Shown here piece after piece: positions 30,250-41,192 of a DNA stretch of 64,000 bases. The translations under genes were made by a program, and so were the position numbers. Numbering within the stretch: position 1 is the first letter of the stretch; each line of letters opens with the position of its first letter. The notes beneath the pieces were generated by a model. That model was not told the origin of the DNA and made no database searches. It was given only the letters and a program-made list of their open reading frames with translations. The stretch is from Agrostemma githago. Lineage: Eukaryota > Streptophyta > Magnoliopsida > Caryophyllales > Caryophyllaceae. Location of the stretch: assembly GCA_958450325.1 (NCBI GenBank), contig OY288261.1, positions 13,567,277 through 13,631,276 on the forward strand, given 5' to 3'.

Positions 30250-30619
30250 CATCAACCTTACAACTTTCTTTCCATATAACTTTTCCATGAGAAGTTTCCT
30301 AATCTCAACCATACAGGCCTAGTCTTGGTCCTAGCCCGAGAATTAGTCATCCCGAACTTTCCTAAACTTCTTTGGGAGTCAAAAATTTTGAAAAATTTCT
30401 TTTCTACCCATTTCAGTTTTGAAAACCTATTTCCTAGAACGTGAATTGCTTTCAGGACTTCGATTTCAAAACTAAGCAAAAATCATTTTTATTCCCAGCG
30501 CGAGTCATATTTGTTTCACCTACATGTTGCATGCAAAATTTTATGTAACTTATACAGGTACAATTCAAGACCGTGCAACCAACTCCCCAGCGGCATTTAA
30601 CGGGATGAGCCCGTATATG

Positions 30620-32216
30620 TGATAAGTGTCATTTGTAGTGCTTATTCTGTAGTGTTTTGGTCCCGTTTTCCTTGTAGAATCGCTCCTTGGGAGCGGTTTA
30701 GGGGCTTCTTATGCTTCCTTTAGTTCGTTTCAGGTTCCCGAGACCGAATTGGAAGAGTTGGAGCGATTCTGACTCGATACATACACATTTTGGAGCCAAC
30801 GGAGTAGAGGAACGATGACTCGATGCCTTGGAATCGACCCCGAGACCTCGGGATCCAATCCCGAGCCTCCGAGACCCGATCCCGAGTCCCGAGAATCGAC
30901 GAGAAGCCCATGAAAGGCAAGGAGGGACCAAAGAGCTCTTAAGGGAGGCCTACAAAGACCCATCCCGTTCGGGATGGCCTCATCCCGTTCGGGATGAAGA
31001 AGGAACGAACTGCAGCTACTGGAGGCTGTTCCGGATCGGGAACATAAAATCCCGATCGGGAATTCCCATAATCCCGATCGGGAATTTCTTTCCCGACCGG
31101 GAAAAGCTCCAGCTCGCCCGCCTTCAATTCTTTTCTTCTTCTTTCCATTTGTAACCCTATATATACCCTTCCCTTGTTATGTAAAATATGCATACTTTGA
31201 GAGACTAAACCCTAGACTACTTTAGGTTAGATTAGATTAGATTAGTGTAGATTAGTTGGTAATTAGTAGTTAATCTTAGTTTAAGCTTGTAATATTGGAT
31301 CTCTTGAAGAATCCATCCAAGATTGACAACCTTGGTGGATGAATTTGGGTTATCTTCTATGCAAGTGTTCTCCTTTTCCATTTCTCTTGTTAGTTTGGTA
31401 TAATCCTCTTCTCTTTTACTCTTTAATCTTGTTTTATTCATCCAAGTTTTAATCTTTGATTGTTGTTTATTGTTTTCGCTAGTTTATAGATGTTTGTTTT
31501 GTTTCTTATGATGATTCTCCTTGTTAGTGTTAGTTGTAGTTGGATTATGTTAGAGTAGTGTTCTTGCTAGGGTTAGTAAGGTGATTAGGGTGTTAATTGG
31601 GTGATTAAAGGTTGGTTAGAGATGTTGGTGGAAGATTTGGGTTTCCTCTTGTTTGATGCACATCACATGTTTGTGGAATTGCTTGAATGACTAAGTATGT
31701 ACGAATGCTTGTTTTCTTGCCTTTCTTTCGTGGGTGTTAGTTTGTTGTGGTTTCGGTCCCCTCACTAAGTTGCGAGAGCCCGGTGAGGACGACCCCTTAA
31801 CCGGTCTAAGTAGCGAGAGCCCGGATTCGACCTAGGATCATAGCGCGCTAGAACTCCGAGTGTGTTGTGTATCGACGAGATGGGTTTTAGGTGGAACCTC
31901 TAGGTGAGTCTAAGATGCGAGAGCCCGGACCAACCTAGATCACCCTACTACCTCCTTCACTCTAGTCCTCCCTTGACCATTCCGTTACCCCTTTGACCCC
32001 GACCTAATCCTAGCCCGTTCTCCTTAGTTGTTCCTCTTAGTCTTAGTCTAGTTTCTCCCCTCCTTCTATTCCTAGTTTAGCTCGTTGACTTAGTCTAGTA
32101 TTTGGGCCGACTTAGTCTAGACGCCTCTTACCGTCCCCGTGGATTCGACCCGACTTACCCTATCTACCCTAGTTAGGATTAGCCGGTTATATTATTGACG
32201 GTTGGGACGTGACGAA
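30620..32216 (+). repeat. Left inverted LTR arm (plus orientation), copy 1
   Basis: A 1597-bp LTR from TGATAAGTGTCA to ...GTGACGAA. It lacks the last 13 bp of U5 (present in the right arm, ending CCATCA). TATA box TATATATA at 31158-31165, directing transcription toward the element centre. Palindromes such as ATCCCGATCGGGAT-type sites lie at 30962-31102. Confidence 0.9.
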
Positions 32217-33871
32217 ACAAAAGCAACATAACAAGAACAAAACAAAACGAACACATACGAAACAAACACCACCCCGAATTTCCAAACAGGCCACCAAATC
32301 GTCCACAAAATTTACAAAGCTCCACCCGAGCACACCACAACACACAACTCCTCCAAACTCCAAAGGAAACAAAGAGGAAAAAGGGTGAAAAGACGTTACC
32401 GGGTGTCTTGAAAGCTTTCCAAAGCTAGCGGTGAATAAGCGACCTATAAGGAAAAGGGGAGGCAAACACGCACAACAAAACGAATAGACGACACAAAGAC
32501 ACAAGAGGAAAACACACAAAAGAAAAAATCTTTTTGATTTTTGCGAAATTTTTTCAAATTTTTAGGGATTTTTAAGATTTTTTTTCGAAAAACTAAGAAA
32601 ATAAACTAAACTATACTAGAATATCGCTCCCCCACACTTAAATCGAGCCATGTCCTCATGCTCGATCATAGGGTGCGGAGAGACAAAAGAAAAGAAAAGA
32701 AATTACGAAAAATAAAGCTAAAAATCAAAAAGAAAAGTGGAGAAAAGGGTAGAAGGTGTCCGGCCGGGGTGTAATCAAGTCACCATGGGCCGTGACGGGA
32801 AAAAGATATGGATGGGGGAAGAAATAAAAAGAAGGAAATAAAATGAAATGGGAGGGGAGGGCTAGGTGTAATCAAGTCACCTAGCCCGGATTCCGCCTAA
32901 ATCCGACTAAATCCTCAAAAAGAAAGTGAAAATCTTGTAAAAATTTTGGATTTTGAAATGACTCTCGATGTAGTCACGTCATCGAGAGTCGGGAGCAACC
33001 ACTAGCAAGGCCTCGAAGGCCACCATGACACAAAAGATAAGGGAAGGGGATAAACAAGAGAAAAACAAACAATAAAAGACGGAAAAGTGAGGATAGTTAC
33101 CAAAACCAATCGTCGAGTAACTCACTCGCTCCATCGTCTCATAGATCAACGTGGGCGCGTTGCTTGTCGTCTTTGTCATTCTCCTTTAAGCTTGATAAAA
33201 TCGCATGGTTGGGGTAGTAATGGTAGGGGGTGGGATTTGATGTGGATCTCGGTGTGTAAAGTGAGGTGTACAGGTCATATTATAGGAGTAAGAAGGAGTA
33301 GGGAGGTTGGGAGGTGGCATAATGGATGGGTGGAGACAAAGGGGTCCATCCCGGTCGGGATGGATAGTCCCGATCGGGTTGATAAACCCTTCCCGATCGG
33401 GAAGCCCTCGTCCCGGTCGGGAACGCACTCCAGTGAATCCGATTTTCAGCACCTTCATCCCGATCGGGATGGCTCCTTCCCGGTCGGGATTATTCATCCT
33501 TCCCGGTCGGGAAGCCCTCTTCCCGGTCGGGATGAGTCTTCTTTGCTTCCCCAAGCCCAAAAGCTTATCATAAGCTTCAAAAACCGACTTCCTCGCTCGC
33601 AAACCAAACTCCATCATCAACTACTCCTTCCTAGGAGTCACCTTCACTTCACCTAACATAATAAACTCAAAGTACTCATCAAATTCACTCCCTCACATCG
33701 CTCATCAAAATACCAAATCAATCACAAGAATCCCACAAAAACAAAGGAAGTCCTAGAAACAAAAAGAACACAAATACAAGCACAAGAATTCTAAAGAAGA
33801 GAGGAGGGGAATATACAACATGACGGTTCTTTTAGGAACTCCGTCAAACCTAGGATGGTGGACTCCATTCT
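32217..33871 (-). other. Athila-like element, 3' non-coding part, copy 1
   Basis: Read on the minus strand, this follows the gag-like ORF. It contains about eight TCCCGATCGGGA/TCCCGACCGGGA palindromes (33347-33535), two GGTGACTTGATTACACC-like blocks (near 32775 and 32870), and a polypurine-like AAGTGTGGGGGAG (complement at 32627-32639). Short frames on both strands across the palindromes are not considered genes. Confidence 0.6.
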
Positions 33872-35059
33872 TCAACCGTAGCCCTTTAGGGCATGGAGGA
33901 GCAAGTCGAACGCGCTACCGACATCGTAGTGAAGGCCCAAGAAGCGCTCGAGCTTTACCGACCTCCACGGCCTCCAAGGAGGAGGCAAGAAGTAGGAATC
34001 CCAAGACCCGACATCATCTTCAAATTTGTCTCCGGGGTCTCTCCATCCTACGAGCTCAACCGATCTCTTCCTCCCTAGGCATCGCCTCCAGTCATTAGCA
34101 AGCTTCAACTCCAAGAATAGAGGCACAAAAAGCGGTTTTGGCCTCATCTCTTCATTGCACACCCCCACACTTTCCTCAAGTTGTGGTTCCCCATCTTCAT
34201 CACTCGGCCCCACATCATCTTGGAGAGGGGAATCGAAACTTCTACCGGCGGTTTCAATCTCTTCCAAGTCATCTCTCGGTGTACTAGCAAGGGGCTCTTG
34301 ATGCATATCCAAATTATCGCACAAGGGCTACTCGAGGATAACAATCTCACCCAAAAACTCTACAAACTCCACCAAACCATCCCACTCACTATCCTCCTCC
34401 AATTCCTCACCAAGAATGCCTTCACCAAGGGTCACATCCTCATTCATCTCTTTTTGGGTAGACGATTGAAGTTCTTCAAATTCCCTTTGGAGCTTGGCCA
34501 AGAGTTCATAATTCTTTTTCGTTTGGATGGCCATTTCTTGTCGGTCTTTTTGCATTTGAAGAATCGATTGATGCAACTCCAAGTTTAGCGATTGGTGGTC
34601 ATTGGAGTCTTGTAAAGCTCCTTGAAAATCTTGATGATGCCCAAGGGGTGGGGCATCATATTGTTGGTAGCAAGGTTGGGATGATTGGTAGTATTGTGGG
34701 TCATAGGGTTCATATTGTGGTTGGGGTGGAGGGTAATATTGTGGGTCTTGGTGGTATTGGCTTCCACAAGGTGAATCTTGAGTGTACATGGTGGGCTCAC
34801 AATCATAACTCGAGTAATAGTCACCATGATCGTAGGATTGGTAATCGTTCACTTGTTGGTAGCCATTTTCATACTCTTGAGGATCATACCCATCTTGATT
34901 ACCCCAAGAAGCTTGATAGTGGTAGGGGGACGTCATGTCATACCCTTGGTTCATGGAAGAAGAGTGGTAGCTCATATCGGCTTCCATGTGTGTGGAGTTT
35001 ATATCAAACCCCATGCTTGCCCGAAAATCGTAGTCCATACCCGGTTGGAAACCACTCAT
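33872..35059 (-). pseudogene. Athila-like gag-position ORF with one internal stop, copy 1
   Basis: This minus-strand frame has 243 residues (35059-34328) and then 150 more (34324-33872) in the same phase after a single TAG. It begins at ATG about 230 bp after the primer site, where gag is expected. Residues about 25-140 are extremely rich in Tyr, Gln, Asp and Pro (YDPQYYQSSQPCYQQYD), a low-complexity prion-like composition. Residues about 160-215 are predicted coiled coil (LELHQSILQMQKDRQEMA). An acidic stretch and a Trp-rich C-terminal part (PPPWRPWRSVKLERFLGL) follow. I see no zinc knuckle, protease or RT. It is probably the remaining ORF of a non-autonomous Athila relative; its function is unknown. 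Confidence 0.6.
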
Positions 35060-35292
35060 CCTAGCAACCGTCCGTTTAAGCGGCTCTAAGTTGCAAGAAG
35101 AAGATAATCACCACCTCTAAGCACAAACTGTAGACTAAGAACAAACGTGAGAAGTCTAGTGCTTTTTGGGCACTAGACGAGAGAGAAATAAACCACACAC
35201 ACACAAGAAGCAAAGTAACCAAAAGAAAAAAGAAAACACAAACACAAAGACAAAGTCAAGCAAATAGGAAAACAAAGTCCAAACTAGCACCG

Positions 35293-35310
35293 TCCCCGGC
35301 AACGGCGCCA
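35293..35310 (-). promoter_or_regulatory. Primer-binding site of Athila-like element, copy 1
   Basis: On the minus strand TGGCGCCGTTGCCGGGGA, three bases inside the right LTR. This tRNA-Asp-complementary site is typical of Athila/Calypso elements. No such site exists beside the left LTR. Copy 2 is at 55875-55892. Confidence 0.9.
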
Positions 35311-35313
35311 AAT

Positions 35314-36923
35314 TGATGGTAAGGGATTCGTCACGTCCCAACCGTCAATAATATAACCGGCTAATCCTAACTAGGGTAGATAGGGTAAGTCGGATCGAAT
35401 CCACGGGGACGGTAAGAGGCGTCTAGACTAAGTCGGCTCAAATACTAGACTAAGTCAACGAGCTAAACTAGGAATAGAAGGAGGGGAGAAACTAGACTAA
35501 GACTAAGAGGAACAACTAAGGAGAACGGGCTAGGATTAGGTCGGGGTCAAAGGGGTAACGGAATGGTCAAGGGAGGACTAGAGTGAAGGAGGTAGTAGGG
35601 TGATCTAGGTTGGTCCGGGCTCTCGCATCTTAGACTCACCTAGATGTTCCACCTAAAACCCATCTCGTCGATACACAACACACTCGGAGTTCTAGCGCGC
35701 TATGATCCTAGGTCGAATCCGGGCTCTCGCTACTTAGACCGGTTAAGGGGTAGTCCTCACCGGGCTCTCGCAACTTAGTGAGGGGACCGAAACCACAACA
35801 AACTAACACCCACGAAAGAAAGGCAAGAAAACAAGCATTCGTACATACTTAGTCATTCAAGCAATTCCACAAACATGTGATGTGCATCAAACAAGAGGAA
35901 ACCCAAATCTTCCACCAACATCTCTAACCAACCTTTAATCACCCAATTAACACCCTAATCACCTTACTAACCCTAGCAAGAACACTACTCTAACATAATC
36001 CAACTACAACTAACACTAACAAGGAGAATCATCATAAGAAACAAAACAAACATCTATAAACTAGCGAAAACAACAAACAACAATCAAAGATTACAACTTG
36101 GATGAATAAAACAAGATTAAAGAGTAAAAGAGAAGAGGATTATACCAAACTAACAAGAGAAATGGAAAAGGAGAACACTTGCATAGAAGATGACCCAAAT
36201 TCATCCACCAAGGTTGTCAATCTTGGATGGATTCTTCAAGAGATCCAATATTACAAGCTTAAACTAAGATTAACGACTAATTACCAACTAATCTACACTA
36301 ATCTAATCTAATCTAACCTAAAGTAGTCTAGGGTTTAGTCTCTCAAAGTGTGCATATTTTACATAACAAGGGAAGGGTATATATAGGGTTACAAATGGAA
36401 AGGAGAAGAAAAGAATTGAAGGCGGGCGAGCTGGAGCTTTTCCCGGTCGGGAAAGAAATTCCCGATCGGGATTATGGGAATTCCCGATCGGGATTTTATG
36501 TTCCCGATCCGGAACAGCCCCCAGTAGCTGCAGTTCGTTCCTTCTTCATCTCGAACGGGATGAGGCCATCCCGAACGGGATGGGTCTTTGTAGGCCTCCC
36601 TTAAGAGCTCTTTGGTCCCTCCTTGCCTCTCATGGGCTTCTCGTCGATTCTCGGGACTCGGGATCGGGTCTCGGACGCTCGGGATTGGATCCCGAGATCT
36701 CGGGGTCGATTCTAATGCATCGAGTCATCGTTCCTCTACTCCGTTGGCTCCAAAATGTGTATGTATCGAGTCGGAATCGCTCCAACTCTTCCAATTCGGT
36801 CTCGGGAACCTGAAACGAACTAAAGGAAGCATAAGAAGCCCCTAAACCGCTCCCAAGGAGCGATTCTACAAGGAAAACGGGACCAAAACACTACAGAATA
36901 AGCACTACAAATGACACTTATCA
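35314..36923 (-). repeat. Right inverted LTR arm (minus orientation), copy 1
   Basis: A complete 1610-bp LTR reading TGATAAG...CCATCA on the minus strand, adjacent to the primer site, so it is the true 5' LTR. TATA box at 36378-36385, directing transcription toward the centre. Confidence 0.9.
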
Positions 36924-37142
36924 ATATGGGCATACCTAAGACTTATACGACAAGTCCAATTCCCCACGGAGTTATCATCATCAGCTCAGGTATTATTTCC
37001 AACTTATGGCTGGCGAGCCCTTTTACGCAAGTCTACTGGACTTTAAACGACCCGACCGGAAGCTACTAGGGTTTAATCTTTGATTGACCTGGTAGCTACT
37101 CTGACTTTCGTCCTGTCCAAGCCTCAGCTAGAGTGGGGGCTC

Positions 37143-39369
37143 TGTAGACACCCACATTTTGACTGCCAGGTGTCTATAGCAGTTTCCGACAAACACCCGA
37201 TGATGATCGGACGCAAACATGCTTTAATATACTCGGAAACGGGCTCAAAATCATTGGCATTTAGCTTGGGATTTTTACGGAGTACATATCTCACAAAACC
37301 AACCTCAAAATCAGGCCCAGTGCGTCGTTTCGAGTCAAAGAAGACTAATTTGGGTCGATTCCGACACCAGGGGTAAAACCGTCTTTTAGCGACCGAGTCA
37401 AAACCCGGTCAAAAATATTCTCGAGACACGCGAGTCATCCGTGACACCTCACGTGGCCGATTCGGGCTCCAATACTACAAAAAATCAGCTACACAAAATA
37501 TTAAACAAATCCGTTTAAGGATAGGATTCGATCTCAAGTAGGAATTCTATCCGAAAACCGAATCGAACACTCGACCGAGCTAGGACACTCGGCCGAGCAG
37601 CCCATACCAGCCGAGATTCCCTTTCTTCTTTGCCAAGAAAACGGAATTCTCGTTCTTCTCAGCTTCTTACGTTTCCTATCCTAAGCGGTAGTTCTAACCC
37701 AAACACTTCTCCTAGCCAAGGTCGGGAATATTCCTATAAATAGGCCCCTTGCACAACACATCAATTAACATCTAAGATTCAGAATTATCAATCAATCATC
37801 CATCATCAACTTTTTATCACACATCTACGATTCAGAAATATACACTTAGCATCGAGAAACCGATAATATATCCAAGATCCGACGAAACCGGCCATCTCTT
37901 ACCCTTTACACGTCCAAACCAAAAAACCACCATAACTCACCGACATTAACTCGACGCTCCCGTGCCTAAGCCACATTCCGACGAGCCCCGTTCCGAGTAC
38001 ACAAAGCATGTAGGTTGAGGGTGTAAAATCAAACCCGTTTCTCTCCTTTCTCTTCCTCTTCCTCTCGTCTTTTCCCTTTTTTTGCGTCGTCGGTCGATTT
38101 CTTTTTACGGGTCATCATCGTATTTTTTATTATTTCTAATATCGATACTACAAAACTATTTTTATAAAACAAACGTTCTTAAAAATACGATATCGATTCT
38201 CTATAATCGAATATTGTATCAAAAAGAACTAAATTAATCTCGTTGATGCTAAAAAATCGTTACAACAAAATACAACGATTTTAACGCGGAGAGCGTCAAA
38301 CATCGTTTTTTTTAGTTTAATTTTTAAAACGATTTACAAAAACCTTTTTTTTTTACCTTTTCTAAAAAAATCATTCCGAGTATTTAATATCGATTTCATA
38401 GTCGAATATTGAATATAACGAATATCGCAAAATTAAGTCGAGTATAAATTATGCAATATTTATACGCGATTTAATAAAGCTAAAATTTTCCGAAAATCAA
38501 TTTCGAAAATAGCCCGGGACGCGAGTTGCGTGCGTCCCGGCGAGGCGCGCGGTTCCCTTAAAACGCGACACAAAAATCGATTTCGCTCTATTTTTTATTA
38601 TTCTTCGAACATCGTTTTTTAGACAAAACAACGGGTTTTAGGCATATTTCAGATTTCGATATTTTTTCCTTGACCTCGGTCAACACGTGTTAATCCATCA
38701 CGTGTCATAAAACTTTTCAAAATCATGCATATTATCGTATTCATATTTTTTATTCAATCGTTACTAACACGTTTGTTTATCTTTTTAGCAATTTCCTTTT
38801 ATCGTTTGTTTTATTATACTAAAACGAATCTCACATGCTAAATTCAACTTTGACGTTAAATTTTTCATGCATTAAACCGACTTAGCAACCCATTCAATTC
38901 CTCGCATGTTTAGGAAAACAATGTTTGCATATCATTCATCGTATTACTAACGCGCGTATTAAAAAATCATTCGATAGCCTAGTAGAGGCCGTTAATGTGC
39001 GGGCGGGGTTGGGTGTTCTTAGTGAACTTCCCAACACGTACCCTCACCCCTTACTCAGATCCGTGGTTTCCGGATGTCCGAATACATTGGCAACGAGAGT
39101 CATTCAATATACGATTAACCGATCAAGTCGGCATCGGTATCGAACTGCAAAGGGACGAGCCCAATAAACTCTGACATAGGAAATGGGCCGTATTTTGTAT
39201 ACGGCCCACTACGACATAGAGTGGGCTCGAACGGTTCCGAATAACCATAAAATTCGGTGGCGACTCCAACTTCGATTTAAATTTCAATTTGACCATCTCA
39301 TATGGAGATTCATTCGCCTCCCCAAACCCGCGCGTGGCCGCGTCGGGGTGGACCTATGTCATGTCCACA
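37143..39369 (+). repeat. Element A LTR copy at the unit 2 junction
   Basis: A 2227-bp copy of the A 3' LTR, again followed by GTCGT and the B LTR remainder. Because the A/B junction and target duplication are copied exactly, this is a duplication of the 18197/18198 junction and not a fresh insertion. Confidence 0.9.
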
Positions 39370-41171
39370 GTCGTTTCCAATCAAATAAGGCTAATTTGGA
39401 CCAAAACCGACACCGGAAATAAAACCGAATTTTTGCGATTGGGTCAAACCCCGGTCAAAGCCGTTTCCGAGACACATAAAAACAGCTACATAAACATCAA
39501 GGGTCTAACCCAAAAACAAAGCCCACAAAATATCCAAACCACGCTTATCCCGACACCCCTAGCGTTTGATTATTGAAGCAAGTCAACGTAAACAATAATT
39601 TTTATTTTCGTTCACGCTATCATCGATCACATATTTCATTGATTCTAAAACCTTTTTCAAAACAAGTATTTTCTATAAGTCTCGAAACCCGTTGACGCAT
39701 ATCCGACATCACATAATCCCCAGGGATTCATTACGATGTTGTAAAAGCCGAGGGAATCAAGTCTTTCAATTCAAGCAAAGTGTCAACCTTTTAGATCCGA
39801 TACCAATTCGATAATTGGATGTCGAATCTAAATAATTTAGTCAAACAATTTAGCTAAAACGATTTTCCGTTGATGCTTAAAATAGATGTCATTAATTTCA
39901 TTAGAATTACGACTCTATAAACGCGGAGGAAAATTCATATCGTTTTAATCGATTTATTGACTTATAGCTTTATTTAGTTCCGCTCTAATATTCGATATCG
40001 ATTCAATAATTGAATGTCGAATATGACGAGTTTTATACGTATGAATCGAGCATAAATCATACAATATTTATGCCCAATTCAACAAAATTACCCAATTATC
40101 AAAATCAAAAAAGCAATTTCGAAATCGATAGCAAATTGCAAAACAAACCCTAGTTCGTATAGGGGGCACTCGATCGAGTGCCTAGCACACTCGGTCGAAT
40201 GGCACCCCAAAAACCGAGACAGAATGCTTTTTCGACCTCCACTCGACCGAGTCACGCAATGACTCGATCGAGTGGCAGTGTACTCGGTCGAGTTCGCCAA
40301 TAACTCGATCGAGTAGGGTCTAAAATACGGGACAGAAGCCTTTTCAGAGGTCCACTCGGTCGAGTCCTCCAATGACTCGGTCGAGTGGCCCCTTATCACG
40401 TCAAACCGTGAGTCCTATAAAGTCATTCAAATCTCGTTAATGCTTTCTACGACTTAAGTCGACGCGTGCCTAGTTCATCACGTGAAATATTACTTTCCAA
40501 AACTTTGCATCATTTTTTATAATTCCTTTATTCAATAATTCATAAACCATTGTTATTGTCTTTCCGTTACTAACAAGTTGGCTATTTCCTTGTTGATTTA
40601 TTGTTTATTTTATTGTACTAAAAAGAACCTTCGCATGCTAAATTTAACTTCGACGTTAGAGTTAGTTGCATTAAATCGACATAGAAACCCTTTCGATTTC
40701 GTCGCATGTTTAGGGAAAATACTGTTTGCATATCATTTAACCGAACTACTAACGCGCGTATTCAAAAATCATTCGATATCTTAGTAGAGGCCGCTAATGT
40801 ACGGGCGGGGTTGGGTGTCCTTAGTGGGCTTCCCAACACGTACCCTCACCCCTTACTCAGAACCTCGGTTTCCGGATGCCCGAAACCGTTGGCGCACGAG
40901 AGTCATTCAATACAGGATAACCGATAGTGACGGTATCGGTATCAAATACAAAGGGACGAACCCAATAAACTCTGACATCGGAAATGGGCCGTATTTTGTA
41001 CACGGCCCACTACGACATAGAGTGGGTTCGAACGGGCCCGAACTCCCACAAAGTTCGGTGGCGACTCCACTTTGATTTAAATTTCAATTCGATCCATTCT
41101 CATATGGAGATTCATTCGCCTCCCCAAACCCGCGCATGGTCGCGTCGGGCTGGACCTATGTCATGTCCACA
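39370..41171 (+). repeat. Element B LTR remainder, unit 2, with 602-bp deletion
   Basis: Matches 18198-20601 except that 602 bp (equivalent to about 18372-18973) is missing at about 39543. The lost part includes the promoter-proximal palindromes and the TATA box. Two bases (CG) are shared at the deletion ends. Confidence 0.9.
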
Positions 41172-41174
41172 ATT

Positions 41175-41192
41175 TGGCGACTCCGCTGGGGA
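41175..41192 (+). promoter_or_regulatory. Primer-binding site, element B unit 2
   Basis: TGGCGACTCCGCTGGGGA, identical to element A and unit 3. Confidence 0.85.

Larger units (their letters stand above)
15530..30391 (+). repeat. Tandem duplication unit 1 (A 3' end to B antisense gene promoter)
   Basis: Sequence from 15530 (AAATTTCTTTTCTACCC) through A's 3' LTR, the B LTR remainder and the B interior is repeated in the same order from about 30392 and again from about 50974. Upstream of 15530 the copies have no similarity. Unit 1 lacks the inverted Athila-like insertion that the later units carry. Confidence 0.88.
20602..30391 (+). mobile_element. Element B internal region, unit 1
   Basis: Order: primer-binding site, leader, gag, protease, RT, RNase H, second (archaeal-type) RNase H, integrase, short 3' UTR, antisense PMD gene. 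The second RNase H, pol order and primer site place it in the Tat lineage of Ty3/gypsy. Its native 3' end is not seen because the tandem-duplication junction at about 30392 replaces it with A-type sequence. Confidence 0.88.
30620..36923. mobile_element. Athila-like element with inverted LTRs, copy 1
   Basis: A 6304-bp insertion flanked by a perfect 5-bp duplication ATATG (30615-30619, 36924-36928). The empty site is visible in element A near 15750. The right LTR (35314-36923) is in minus orientation, followed inward by a tRNA-Asp-type primer site and a gag-like ORF on the minus strand. The left LTR (30620-32216) is in plus orientation, the reverse of what an LTR element should have. The two arms are reverse complements over 1597 bp with no net length difference and few substitutions. 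Both outer ends are U3 ends (TGATAAGTGTCA). Confidence 0.9.

Noticed and set aside
33087..33656. 189-codon plus-strand frame and 144-codon minus-strand frame inside the Athila-like element
   Set aside because: Both are generated by the GATCGGGA palindrome array, which is open in several phases; no protein similarity.
30620..36923. A DNA transposon with long terminal inverted repeats
   Set aside because: The arms are LTRs (TG...CA, TATA box, adjacent tRNA-Asp-type primer site, polypurine-like tract inside) and the duplication is 5 bp; no transposase is present.
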